From contig NC_068971.1 in assembly GCF_016808095.1 (NCBI RefSeq), positions 28,851,631 to 28,915,630 of the forward strand: 64,000 bases of DNA. Direction: 5' to 3'. Origin of the DNA: Vigna angularis. Its lineage: Eukaryota; Streptophyta; Magnoliopsida; Fabales; Fabaceae. Shown piece after piece: positions 10,306 to 22,643 of this stretch. A model generated the notes under the pieces. The model was given only the letters and a program-made list of their open reading frames with translations, made no database searches and was not told the DNA's origin. Each line of letters starts with the position of its first letter. The first letter of the stretch is position 1. Made by a program: the position numbers and the translations under genes.

Positions 10306-13300
10306 TCATCGGCACGACCACCTCCAATCTTCATCTTCATCATTACAAACACCTTCATACTCATCAAAATCCTCATCATATGGATCAGCATCATCTTTGG
10401 AAAAACCATGATGTTCTGTATCCTCGTTTGATGATTCGTTACTAGCATCGCCATTTACACCTTCTGATTCACTCTCGGAATCTTCAACCTCTTCTTCATC
10501 CTCTTCAGAAATCTCATCCGGATAATCATTCAATGGATTGTTTTCAGCTATAACCAACAAAAGTAATGAAATGTTTAGCCGTATGTGATTACGCTTTGAA
10601 GGGTAATGAGGTGAAAAGGTAGGTAGACTAGCGAATACCATTTGAGTCATCAGATTCATAATCTGAATCATCTGGGCCATCATAATAGTCCTCCTCCTCC
10701 TCAACTTGAACACTGAGCCAAAATAAACAGTGTCAAGAAGCAAGACAAAAAAAAACCCATTTGAACATAATGACAAAACACTCACAGTGGATAAGAAGCT
10801 AAAGTATCTTCTGGGTTTATATCCATCTCATCCGTCACAGTGTATAGGTCATACACATAATTCTCTGGAGTACGTCACACAAGAAAATGTACCACAACCA
10901 ATTAAATTGAAACCATATAAACAAGAAAAACGGTCAGCAAATACTGCATACAAAGCAACTACCTGAAGTGTGGACAATGCCACAAAATAACTAAGACATT
11001 TTTTTTTCTATAATCAACAAGAATAAGAAAAATGTGTTTGTTTTCACTCATCTGTCAGTTATTTAAAAAAAGAATAAGTGCGCATTCGGCAAAAAGTAGC
11101 AGAATCAGTAATATTTTAATTGTGTATTTAGCAACTCAATAAAATAACCACCTCCTTTGGAATGACCACTCAAATGAGCAATCAAATCGGCTTCAACCTC
11201 TTCAGCCGCATTAGGAATAAATTCTCTCAGTAAAGGAAGGTAACTAGACAGAAGTCTTTGATCCTCCAATGAGATTTCTCTGCATTAATCACATGAAACG
11301 TTGTTTTTTATGATAGTTGTCCAAATATATGAAAACAAAAATTCTGATGAAACAGTTTTGTTAAATGGTAGCCAAGCAGTACGGCAAAGCATGGCAAAAA
11401 TTCAATAAGACAGCGTGCAAGTAAAGGCGACAGCATGAATACGTTTCTGTTTGGACTGAAGTGCAATGGGAGAGTTCAATCTAAAATACTAAACCATTAG
11501 GTGGGTGAGTCTCCAGGGTTTAATACTGCATCAAATAGCTCATCCTACTTAATGTGGGACTCCTAACATTGTCACTCCATTGAAGGACAGACATCCATAT
11601 TACCTTCACATAATCAATATACAGAGAAAGAGCAAACTCTGGATTTAGTATAATCAGGTATTATGTTCAAATTTAATCAAGAAAATTTGGAAGCTAAATA
11701 AAAAATAATTTAAAACCTGTCACTTAGCTAGCTATTTAACTTGTGTGTATTGATTTGTATATGTTTCTTTATGTTAAATTCTTCTTAGAGTTATGTTTTA
11801 TTATTGATCATGAATCTTACAATTCCCAGGTCGTAATATGGACATTCCTATTCCCAATTCATCTTATTATAATTTTATTGTAGCTAACATGCTTCCATTA
11901 TAGGCCAATTTTCCGTCTGACATAATTTTATGGCAGATTTTTTGCTTACTACAATTAACAACATTCTGATGGAAATACTTACTGCTGTTGCACTTCCTTC
12001 TTTTTCTCTTCATTGTCAACGCGAACAATGTCATAGAAGTTGCATATTTCTTGTAATTCTTTATCATGTGTTGACCCTGTGCCTTTGTTTCCCTTCCTTC
12101 TTTTCCATATTTGTTCAAAGCGAGCATCTTTTGCCAAAGACTGAAAGAGAATAAAATGAGACAATTATTCCACAAGGTAACCTGTTACAGAAATCTTGAT
12201 AATTGTACACCTAAGCCAATTACTTTTGACAAATTATAGAGTTGAAATTTGTGAACTCCAAACAAAAATCTTTTGCCACGTCCAAAAGCAAACATGTACC
12301 TAGCTAACTGTACTCCAAACAACTTTTTCAAACAAAATTCAAACTATTAAAAGGCATCTTATGTATGGAAATCCACTCAAAATCTCAAACAAGATTCTTA
12401 GCTTAATAAAATTCCAACAGGTCAGTTGGTGATAAAGGATGCCAACAAGTAAACCAAGCTGGGTATAAAAGCTAAAGCAGCAATATTGGATCAACATTAG
12501 CCCAATGTCGTTTAACCAGAAAATATCTTAATATGAGAATTTTCTGATACAAATTTTAGTTTACATAGTTCTAGGTTTTATGAAAAAGACAATAATGACA
12601 AGTTTGGAAAATTAAAGAATTAAAAATGATAGTCATGAAAAATTTGTGCTTTACATTTGAAGCATAAAATATAAAATATTTTAAATTAGTTAGTATTTCT
12701 ATGTACCACAGTAATAAATATAAGTACTATTTATAATTTTGTTCATCACTTTCAATTATTTATTTCAGCCACAACTATAAAAATGATAAAAGATAGTATA
12801 AATATCATGAATGCTAAAGAGTATCAGAGGAGGGGACAATTTATTCTTTTAAACAGAGCCCATGTGATTTTCATTTTCTAGGGAGGGTGGACACTGCCCC
12901 TGAGACGTAACATGAGGTCCATCCCTGGTGCAACATCAGTACGAGGAGAGATTATAATAGAAGATAAACTTTAAAAATATGAAGAGAAGGGACATACAGC
13001 AAAGACGGGATTTCAGAGATAGAAGAGGGGAATAAAGTTTGTAAGGATACTATTATTAATAAATTTGAATGTCTATCATCTTCCTAACGCAAGAATTTAT
13101 TGGGATTGGAAATAGCGTTGGTGTTCCATTACAAGATAACAAAAAAGAAACTAAATCTTCTTTAATATAGGTACTAACTTAGTAATGGAACCGCCACATC
13201 TAACCATGGATAATATATAACATAGAATATCACCACATAGCAATGACCATATTTCTTATCATCTCAGACACTAAGTTATTTTATGGATAACGATTTTATT

Positions 13301-16300
13301 GGTACAAAGCATTAACCAATTCACCATTAACTAATTCCCATCAGAAAACCAGACTGACCACCTATAATGGAATCGCCCATCCCAACAACATTATATTCAT
13401 CCATAGGGTTTAAACTCTAAAATTTGCTTAACAAAGTAACCAATGTACTTTTTACTAGGAAATAGCCACATTGATAAAATTTCAAACAACCATACATAAA
13501 ATTTCAATTGATTTGAACAAGACTTAGAATAACATAGATCTGAATTTGAATGACACTCAAAATATATTAAGAAACTTTTTCCTATACAACCAAGTTCTTT
13601 AATTTAAGATCAACGTAATATGAATGAAATTAAATTTTTCAGAAAAAAATGACAAAAGGAACAGAAAAAAAAAACAGTTCTTAAAACAATCATACCATCA
13701 TGCAAAATTTAGGAAAGGGGGTTGTCAGATGAAAGTAGTACAGAAGGATATAAGAAGAAATTATGCAAGGCATAGCATTATGAATGTCCAAAGATATGCA
13801 CATCCATAAATATGAGTAAATATAAGACATGTAACAAACCTCCTTTTCTTGTTTAGCTTTAACCAATAGCTGATCTTGCTTCTGCATAAATTAAAAGTAG
13901 GAAAAAATGAAAGACAAAAGTATGATAAAAACATGTGAAGTTATCAAAAGTTCAGTTAGTCTGAGCAATTATTTGATGACTTAAAGCATGCACAAGCATG
14001 TGAGTTTGTCATTCTGCACAGGCAGATGAGAGATGGAAGAAGAAAAGACTTACATTATTCCTCTTGAAGAAGTTCTTTCTTTCCTCAAATTTCGACTTCA
14101 AAATAGAAGCACAACTGGAACCAGGATCCTAAAGAAACAGTCAATTGATAAGGGCCATCCAGTTTATCAATAATGATTCAAATTTGTAACCTATCAACAA
14201 GACCTACTCAATAGAATGAAATATATCCAGTTTCTTATTTGATGATTAAAAATCGTCACCCCTATTGATCATACCAACTCAGCACATTGAGATAAAAGAT
14301 GTTTGAAATCGAGAAAAAAGTGAATAATGTTACTCTATCATAAGGAGAAAGAATCAACAACACCGTCTAGGAAGGCAACATACCACAAAGGATTGCACAA
14401 TATCAAAGGTGACCTCAGAGCTGCTTATTGTCTCCACATGTTGAACAAAAACCTTCTTGTTATGAAATTCCACTTTAGTAGAGAAAAATCATATCAGGAT
14501 TGAGCTATAAACTCTAAACAGCATTAAATTCTAAAAATTCCAGCCATTTCCTAGCACTTCATTTTGTCAATAATTATCTCAACTCAAGAAAGACTTGTTC
14601 ATATTTAGCTTCACTTGAGTCATTCGGAATCCTTAATTAGGTAGCATCACTATCATGGCAACTTTGTTGTTTTAAACACAAAAATAGATATTATAAGCAA
14701 AAGAAATCCACATTACAAGAAAAAAAAATTATAATGAAATAAATTAAGTTCGTAACACTTAATACAGGAAGGAAAATACTTATACATTATAGCTGGGGAT
14801 TGCATGCTCAATAAGAAGAATGAGTAAGAATCAGCTTGGAGAATACATTTGTAACAGAATGTCCACCAGAAAGGATGAACTAAATCCATACCAATGGCCA
14901 CAGTTAGTTTGTTATGGTAATCCAAGGATTGGTGGTCCTATACAGGCAGAGCATGCAAATAGCTTGGAGATTTTGTGGGTTTCATTCATAACTAGAGAAA
15001 ATTAAATAGGGTTTATGTTAGGTTTCTTAAGAGCAAGAAACCTTGAACACTATTGTTAGAATATTTATCCTATTTATCATTGTTAGAGTATTTACCCTAT
15101 TTATCATAGTTAGAATATTTATCCTATTTATCATCATTATATTGTGTCTAGGGTTACCTTATTTATCATCATTATAATGTGTCTAGGGTTACTCTATTTA
15201 TCATGTACTTTGTATCAAAACTTTCTTATATATAAAATGAGAATGAGAGGGATCTTTCAAGTCATCGAGAATTATTTTACAGTTTCAATCTCAAATACTA
15301 TTCTGGTTTAACTTCAGAAAACAAAACACAACAAAGAACAATGTTTCTTTATTTCAGAGAAACACAACAATGTACAACACTCTCAAGGAAGCCTGTCTTC
15401 CTCCCTCACAGGATGTGCAGTTCCTGTCTCACTACAAACAAAAACAAAACATGTCCCCTGACAGACACTTATTCCCCCTTATATAGCTAACTCCTAAAAC
15501 AACCTCCTACGTAACTGCCTAACCGACTCCCCCCTCCATTCTATTTTATGTTCTGTTTTTTCTACCTTTTTCCTGACATAAACCCTTAAGACCCTATCAG
15601 TTTAGGCATTGCTTGTAATTATGGTTATAGCAGAGTTGTGTGTGAGCCTGATTTCTTAGACCCATTTGATTAATGCAGGCACACAAATTGCACTTTTAAT
15701 ATCAGAGTTGTTTCCATTATTTTCTGCTCTTCCAAAAAACAATGTTAACTGGATAACTTGGCACATCTATCTAAGTATTATTAGTCAGTGGGAGACCTAC
15801 ATTCAACTAAGGGTGCACAGTCCCACACCCTCAATTTTTCAAATATACTATTAAATATATTAAATTTTCAGCTTTTGGACCACTTAAGTTTAGATATTAA
15901 CCTCACCATCCAGTGACAGAATCACATTGATAAGAATGCGTAAATCCATATGTTAGATATAGGGAAATAGCCTAGTTATCAGAATCTTATTATTCACAAT
16001 TAGAATCTCACAATTCAATACATTTTGGCAATCTACCATCTCTTATCTCAATATGAATCTTAAAACGACTTTATATCTTTCTGTACATGAATGAACCCTT
16101 ATAATTTTTATCATCTATAAGATTTGACAATTCATGATGTTTTACTTTTTCACCAATTCTTATGAAAACCAAAAGTCATGTGAGCCTAAATTTCAAATGA
16201 AGAGGAATTTAACACTTAAGAACTTATCCCATTTAATTACTCCACCTTTCTTTGTCACTCACTCAATATGTGTACTTTTTTAAGCTATTTAATAGTTTTT

Positions 16301-16997
16301 TCTTTTTCATTCTTTTAAATGTTTTATCCATTTCTTGTTTATATTGATTACACTGAACATTATATATCACATATTTGAACCAATTTTCACCTTTGTTAAA
16401 AAGAAAAAACTCAGCTATTTATGATTCAAATCTCTATAACCTTGGTAATAACACTTGTTTTTCTTTAAATAAATTGCTCCTCCTTATCAAGCGAATTGGG
16501 TTCACCATTGTTATCAGTTATCACGTTATGAAATATCATGCACTATCCACAAGTTCATCAAATGCGCTAATACAGAGATTAAATTCTAAGGAGACAAGCA
16601 TAGCAAATCCTATTCATAATACTCACAAAGATGCATAGATATAGTTACTTGCGGGAAAATATGAAGAAACTTAGCCACACATAAAGTAAATAATCTGTAA
16701 GACAAACTTAACCAAGAGCAACATACCCTTTTGAGCAGAACCAGAGATTGTTAAATTTCCAAGATCCAAGAGAGAACGTTTCAAGGGTCTCTCATTAATT
16801 TCCAGCCCTACATTGCATTGACAAAAGCACGTACAAAACTTTAAGCACGCAATGGCCCAAATAAAACTCAGAAAAAGAAAACAAAAAGAGGAAGAAAGTT
16901 TACAGAAAGCATCAAGTGGGGACTGAGAGGGCTTGCGTTTGACCCTGACCACCACAGGTTTCAGTAGTGCAGGCGCAGCCGAAGAGCTTTCGGCCAT
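10306..16997 (-). CDS. RDM4: RDM4/DMS4-type Iwr1-domain protein, 10 exons, 353 aa
   Basis: Exons (minus strand, first to last): 16904-16997, 16727-16807, 14384-14472, 14054-14128, 13840-13881, 11983-12140, 11152-11279, 10786-10864, 10639-10712, 10306-10547. All introns are GT-AG, phases agree, and the sum is 1062 nt (353 codons plus TGA). The product starts MAESSSAAPALLKPVVVRVK, has KRKPSQSPLDAFW and EINERPLKR (residues 20-45), FEERKNFFKRNN and KDARFEQIWKRRKGNKG in the middle, ENYVYDLYTVTDEMD (about 223-237) and EDNPLNDYPDEISEE, then an acidic tail ending WRWSCR. This layout is that of plant RDM4/DMS4, an Iwr1-like factor that binds Pol II, IV and V and is needed for RNA-directed DNA methylation and stress responses. 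No lesion was found. The start is the first ATG of the conserved frame. Confidence 0.93.
15053..15281 (+). mobile_element. probable solo copia-type LTR in RDM4 intron 2
   Basis: Begins TGTTAGAATATTTATCC and ends near TTATTTTACA. The inside has three units of TAGARTATTTAYCCTATTTATC (about 15053-15140) and two of ATTATAWTGTGTCTAGGGTTA, and a late TATATATAAAATGAGAATGAG text typical of LTR transcript leaders. No matching 5-bp target duplication was seen, so the boundaries are approximate. Confidence 0.45.
15311..15597 (-). mobile_element. probable solo LTR in RDM4 intron 2, same broad type as those in the ABC gene
   Basis: Read on the minus strand it begins TGATAGGGTCTTAAGGG, passes TATATAAGGGGGAATAAG and the GAGGGAGGAAGACAGGCTTCC block, and ends with TTCTCTGAAATAAAG-like text. 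The LTRs at 51112-51453 and 45581-45894 share the TGATAGG start and the GGAG...AGGCTTCC block. No coding sequence. Confidence 0.5.
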
Positions 16998-17650
16998 GTT
17001 CTCAAACTTCTCCAGCCTGTTCAAGTTCAGGGTTAAGCCGCTAAACGTGAAATAAATTATGAACCAGTTTGAACAGAACCGAATTTAAAAACAGCTCAAG
17101 AAAAATATTATTTTTTCTAGAGTTGGTTCCAAATACCACAATTGCTATTAAATATGACAGTCCAGGTGGGGTTTTGCCCAAGGGTTTCACTGCCTTAGGT
17201 CTTTCTGGCAGTGTGCTGAGTTTTTTGTTGCGTGGTTTTTATTGGCAGGCATCATCAACATGGTGCTTCCCTTGCAATAACACTGAGCTAATATATAACC
17301 ACAAGAACAGAGCTATAATCACCCACCAATCAGAAAAACGAACCCAGAATCACGCAAGCTCGAACACACGTAATCGTACTCAAAAACCAGAAAACTCACT
17401 CACACAAGCACATACGAAACAGAGACTGAGTGTTGTGTTGTGTGTATTCTGTGTGGGTTTGTGTTGTTAAAAGCGAAAGATGAGGAAGAAGGAGTATGTG
17501 GCTGTATGTGATGGTTGAAGGAGCAAGAGGATGGGAGCAAAATAGAGAAATAGTGAAGGAGAAATTAGAGGAAGAAGAGAATGGGCAATGAAGTTGAAAA
17601 ATGAGAAGAGCCGAGATCAGTGTGTTCTCTTCTAGACTCCAAAATGAAAA
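16998..17650 (-). promoter_or_regulatory. RDM4 leader and probable promoter region
   Basis: Upstream of the ATG at 16997 the minus strand has pyrimidine-rich text (17460-17620) like a plant 5' leader. It also has a possible donor TTGT/GTGAGTGAG near 17400 and a possible acceptor CGTTTAG near 17045, so a 5' UTR intron is possible. The plus-strand ORF here has no recognisable motif. All of this is inference. Confidence 0.35.
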
Positions 17651-17799
17651 AGAGAGATGTTGATAGTGCGTGTGAATTTTATGAGGACAGAAATCTGTTT
17701 TTTGGGCTCCTGTGGGTTAGTGGAGACGAAGGTGAATTAATTGGGAGTCTTTCTTCCTCCACTTCCCTTTTTTTCTTTCCTGCATCCCATAAGAGTTGT

Positions 17800-18866
17800 A
17801 ATTCCTAAATTATTCCTTTTTAAAATTATAATAAAAATTTCTACATCTTTTTATTTCTTTATATATCTTTTGATTGGATTGTTTCATAATATATTTTCAA
17901 ATATGTGAAATGCTTTTTAGAATATTCAATCCGAAAAGTATAAATACCAGTATTTGCATGTTCAGACGACTAATCATAGTTCAGTCAAGCTTATAGCAAG
18001 AAATTGTAGTCATCAAATCATTTCATTTACAAGTAACAAATTTTCCTTTAGAACTTTCCAGAGACTTAGCACTATAAGAACCATAAATAAAATGTAATGT
18101 GTTTAATCACATGAATGATCACAATTTTATAGCATTGAAAACCTAAACCTTTCCCAAACAAATACTCTAACACCATCTCAAAATTCACGTCCAGAACCTA
18201 CGTAAAATACTTTGTCACAGATAAACTCAAGCAATACCCAAACTTTCACTACACGTATTTAATTCCTATGTGAATTTTCCAGACCAGTTATTAATTAAAA
18301 CCCAACCACAACAATAATTACAGCATTCCCACCATTAACATTTACCCAAAATTTACCCTCAATGGTCTAAAATCACCCATACTAAGATTTACATACAATC
18401 CATACACTTATTCCAATTCAGAATTTAGACTAATAATATCTAATTATCCAGAATATATCAGTACAGCAACATAATTGTTCAAGACAACCAAAACCATATT
18501 AGCAAATACTATAACTTGGTAACTTGCTTCATAACTCACTACCAACATAATAACTTGTTATTTGACATCAACTACTAACCAAAAATAATAATAAGTGTTA
18601 TATAATATCCATACATAACTCTACACTAAACACCTATTTAAGCTCTCACAACTTCAAAGATAAGTATCAAGTAAACATACAGTCAAATTCCACACATTTA
18701 GGTCCCATATAGATTTAACAATCAAATAATTTCATCTTTTATTTTTAATACCTCATTTCCAGAAACCCAAGCAGAACCAATCACAAACCATTAACCAATC
18801 ATCTGAACTACTTAATAATACATACCGAAACTTAATCTTTACTTAATGAATATTTCATATTACAAA

Positions 18867-18915
<49 letters not shown>

Positions 18916-20110
18916 TAGTTTATTCTAAACCCTTATCCCAATTTTTCCTATATTCTGAAATACCAGAATCTATGTCATAGACTTTAACTTGAACTTATTT
19001 ACCACTTACCAAAACAGATTAAAAAAAAAATATTAATGCACTTAGGTTCCTTCAACTAGTAAGGATCACATTTTAAATCACCGAACTCAACAAAACAAGT
19101 AATTACTTCATCCAAGTTGTTGTTCCATATTGTACACTAAGAACTAGTCTCAATCATGCAGAACATAGTCACCAAACCCAAATATTCACGCAACTCATAT
19201 GCTCAAATAAAATAGCTATAGTTATAAGACAACCAACCCAAAGCATCCGTTAGAACACCAGAATCCATTCATCAGCAACATAATACACATAGGATACCAT
19301 TCACACTTAACTTCTACTCCAGATATATACATACACCCAGCACCACCACCAATTCTCCATTCAGCAATAAATCGTGCAATGGTTTATACTTGAATTCAAA
19401 CTTCTTATTTAAGAGTTCAGGTTCGTCCACCTGTTCACACAATGATAGATTCCAAACTCCCCGACCCAATCTCTAATCATATAGCAGTTTTATACCATTA
19501 AAAACAGAACATCATGCAATCCAATTCTCCTAACCCAATATCATATACATTATTTCCGAATAGAAAACGGAAAAGAACACATATATCACTCAAGCCATTT
19601 AATAAAAAAAAAAAAACAAAATAGCTCCCCATACCTGGTTCGATTTCCCTTTCCCGGCAACTCTCGATTCACTTCGCGTACCACGTTCCCAACTCTCGCG
19701 TTCCTTCTCTGGCGTCCAAGAACAATCTCTCTCGGTGCCCTGCACTCACCCATCACAGCCCCTATATAACCTCTCACCAAATTCACAAAACAACCCTAAA
19801 GAAAACCCTAACATGATTGACTTCACCATCTTCACCAGTTTCCCCTCTCTCAACCTAGTGCCATCATTTCTGAAAAAAAACTAAAACCTTATCTCCACAA
19901 CCATCCCTCACTCCTTTTATTTTTACTCTCCCGGAGCAATACCGGTTTCCTCCCACCTCTCTTTCTCGCGCAAAAGATTCCCCTACCTTAGGGTTTTCGA
20001 AAAAGAAAGAAAAAAAGATAAAAGAGGAGAGAGAACTAACGAAGAGGAAGAAAGGAAGAAAATGGACTTCCAGAAGAGCGTTTCCCCTACACCTCGAAGG
20101 CTTTGAGCTT
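17800..20110. other. long non-coding stretch, probably repeat-derived
   Basis: No ORF or exon could be supported. On the minus strand the right end (20110-19640) looks like a transcript leader: CT/GA-rich text, CGAAAACCCTAAGG, then CGAACCAG/GTATGGGGAGC near 19627-19645. A similar AAG/GTATGGGGA junction occurs in the repeat at 1578. It may be another long LTR-type family. Nothing firmer can be said. Confidence 0.3.
18871..18913. repeat. (TA)n microsatellite
   Basis: An uninterrupted TA dinucleotide run of 43 bp, with no coding context. Confidence 0.97.
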
Positions 20111-20344
20111 GTAACTCCAACTTTTTCTAAATTAACTGTCAGAAAAATATTTAAAGATTTCGAAATCTAATTATTGAATTTCAAAATCGAAATAAATCTT
20201 TATCAAATTTTAAAATTTGATAAAAAAATTATTAAATTTCAAAATTCGATAAAAAATTATTATATTTTTAATTATTTATTTTATTTTTAATATTATATAA
20301 TATAAATTATATTTTAATAATTATTAAAATATGAAAATATAATA

Positions 20345-20535
20345 AATAATATTAAATTTTCAATTTAAATTAAATAGTTATTGAATTTTAAATAAAAAAA
20401 ATTAAAAACAAATTAATCGCATTTTTGAAACCCGTAATATACATTAACGGATTACCGAACAAATTGTTTTAAAATTTTGTTTTTTATTTAAAATTTAATA
20501 ACTATTTAATTTAATTTAATATTTAAATTTAATTT
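20345..20535. repeat. AT-rich imperfect inverted repeat
   Basis: The left arm (about 20356-20410) contains TTAAATTAAATAGTTATTGA and ATTTTAAATAAAAAA. The right arm (about 20466-20530) is its near reverse complement. The loop of about 55 bp contains CCCGTAATATACATTAACGG. It lies in very AT-rich DNA (20110-20660) without genes. It could be a small foldback element, or only low-complexity self-similarity. Confidence 0.55.
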
Positions 20536-21066
20536 ACTATGTTTACATATATTAAATAAGTTTTTATATTATTACTTTCTTTCCATTCTTTTATTCTTTT
20601 TTATTTTATTATTATAACTTTTATTTTAATCATTTTTATTTTTATTTTTTTAATATAATTAAGCCAACCCACCAATTACCAGAGGGATGGGTTCCTTTCT
20701 CCAACCTGTTTTTAAATAATAGACTAATTCGATGTTACCTGTTTTTAAGAGATCAATAATGAACCAAACTTCGACTGAAGCGTGCCATATGAAAAATAAA
20801 CATGTTATTTCAATATAAGGTGAACAACTTTTATAAACTAATCTATAGTCAATTTTTATCCTAAAGTTTATATTATTAATTAACTTAATTATATATATTA
20901 TGAATTTGCTATGAATATCATTACCTTTTTATTAGAGAGCATAAAATATAATTAATTGACCAAATTAATTCTTTATTGAAAACATCTAGATAATATAAAT
21001 TGAGATAAGTAACTTCAAGTGGATAAATCCGCAGGACAAGAAATTAACATGTATTTTAGCAGTATC

Positions 21067-21111
21067 CACGTGTAGCACATTCGTAATTGAGTTCATGGTG
21101 GTAGCCACGTG
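21067..21111 (+). promoter_or_regulatory. two CCACGTGTA G-box/ABRE-like elements
   Basis: CACGTG lies at 21067-21072 and 21106-21111, both within CCACGTGTA, 39 bp apart. They are about 155 and 115 bp before the ATG at 21224. A further ACGT core is in TTCACGTAAG near 21136. Paired G-boxes of this type are known binding sites for bZIP factors in ABA- and seed-responsive promoters. Function here is inferred from position. Confidence 0.5.
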
Positions 21112-21223
21112 TATGCAAACCCTTAATCGGTTGAGTTCACGTAAGCAACAGCCAAAGTGATAAGAGAGTAATAAAACACTTTTGATCAAAATACGTTGCC
21201 TTCAACTTCAGGTGGTTCAAAAA

Positions 21224-21472
21224 ATGAACAAGAACACGGACAACCCTCCAAAGCCATTCGCATGCGGTCGTAAAGAGGTGAAAGGTGTAGTTGATGATGA
21301 GCCAGAAACAGTTGTGAGAAGGAACGAAGAGATGAATGAGAAAGAGGGAAGCAACAGTGGCATGGCGGAAGAAAGGGAAAAACCAAAAGGAATGCCTCAT
21401 CAGCAAGTTCCACAGCCTGGAGATTTCTCCGCAGAAGCCCTAGACAAAGAGCTTCCACCCACTGACGCCTAG
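21224..21472 (+). CDS. small hydrophilic protein of unknown function, 82 aa
   Basis: A single ORF from ATG at 21224 to TAG, in a region without repeat signatures. The product starts MNKNTDNPPKPFACGRKEVK and ends ALDKELPPTDA. It is rich in E, K, P, D, G and N, has no Trp and no hydrophobic segment, and should be largely disordered, in the style of seed LEA-like proteins. I do not recognise a family. The two G-boxes upstream and a stem-loop just after the stop fit a real, possibly ABA- or seed-responsive gene. The frame stays open upstream of the ATG, but there is no earlier ATG there. It could also be a chance ORF. Confidence 0.5.
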   Translation: MNKNTDNPPKPFACGRKEVKGVVDDEPETVVRRNEEMNEKEGSNSGMAEEREKPKGMPHQQVPQPGDFSAEALDKELPPTDA

Positions 21473-21503
21473 TAACCCAATATTGGTAAAAAAGGTTAAG
21501 ATT

Positions 21504-21545
21504 CTTCTTAAGATTGAGGTAGACTTAAGCTCAATTCTTAAGAAG
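21504..21545 (+). other. stem-loop downstream of the small ORF
   Basis: CTTCTTAAGATTGAG (21504-21518) pairs with CTCAATTCTTAAGAAG (21530-21545) around an 11-base loop, giving a stem of about 15 bp with a single mismatch. It begins 31 bp after the stop codon, so it would be in the 3' UTR. Confidence 0.6.
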
Positions 21546-21559
21546 CCGTCACATTTTCA

Positions 21560-22643
21560 AGCTATAGTATTATTATGTACTTTGAAGCAGGGTTTGTTTT
21601 TTCATATTCAATTTGTTGTTTTCAAGTGCTCTGTTTTTGTTATTGTATCTGCAAACTAAGCTGTATAACGAGAATAAATGAAGAGTGCGATTAGGATAAT
21701 AACATAATCTGTTAGGAAATTCGAAGCAAGTGGACATTTTTTTGGTAATGATTACAAGTGATTCAACCCAAAATTCTTCTAAGGAATCCATATCACCCAG
21801 CGGCCATCAAAGCATCTAGTTGCACGCGTACAACACTAAATGTGGATATCTGTCATCTAGTGGAGTATCTTGCTACTTGTAGTTGAACTTCATTATATGT
21901 GAGATTGACATCCTTCCTTCCTATATATGGAAAATGCTTATATATTTATACCTATTCCAAATAAAATATTCACGTTGATATTTATACATACATAATCAAA
22001 TAATAACAACTTATCACCTGAATGGCGAAAACTTTAAACCCAATTACGTCCTCTTTTGTGACGCACGATGCAACAAGAATCACCACTTTCTTCTTCACAA
22101 GTTTCGAGCAATGGAGATGTATGTAGTTGTAGTTTCCACCAATGGATGTGTAGAAGCTTTATGGGGATGCGATGGCTTGTGCGAGAAACATGGGAGTTAG
22201 GTCATTTTCATATGAAGGTTTTCGATACTTTTCATATCAAGGTACTTAGGTTCATTTCCAATAGACTATGGGGTGAACGAAGAAAGACTCCTTTATTTTT
22301 AATGGTACAAAAACACGTGAAAGAATGAAAAAATGAAAAACGAACAAAAAAAAACACTAAGTGAATCAAAATGTGAAGGGGGAGAGAAAATAAAGAAAAG
22401 TCTTCAAATTATTTTTATTTTTTACTATATTTAATTATATGTTTTACTATTTATTAACATTATGACGTATTTTATAAAAAAGTTAAAAGTCTATTTAATT
22501 TAATTGTCATAAATTCTCATACAGAACTTTTAAATTTTGGGGGGTTACCTTCTGTCTCCATGAAAATCCGCACCTCAGGCTTTTTTAACTTTAAATTGCA
22601 GTCCTATTCTTTATCATCACTGAAAACCCAAACTTAAATTAAA
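21560..22643. other. intergenic stretch between the small ORF and the ABC gene
   Basis: AT-rich. An ORF at 22068-22328 on the plus strand has no recognisable motif. The part next to 22643 is the 3' flank of the ABC transporter, which ends on the minus strand at 22644. No repeat family was recognised. Confidence 0.35.

Noticed and set aside
11930..12175. ORFs on both strands around 12 kb
   Set aside because: One frame is RDM4 exon 6; the others are shadows.
17069..17470. 133-aa plus-strand ORF upstream of RDM4
   Set aside because: No motif, and it overlaps the leader and promoter of the divergent minus-strand gene.
22068..22328. Plus-strand ORF with several Cys, possibly a zinc finger
   Set aside because: Cysteine spacing does not fit GRF or another known finger, and no flanking domain is seen.
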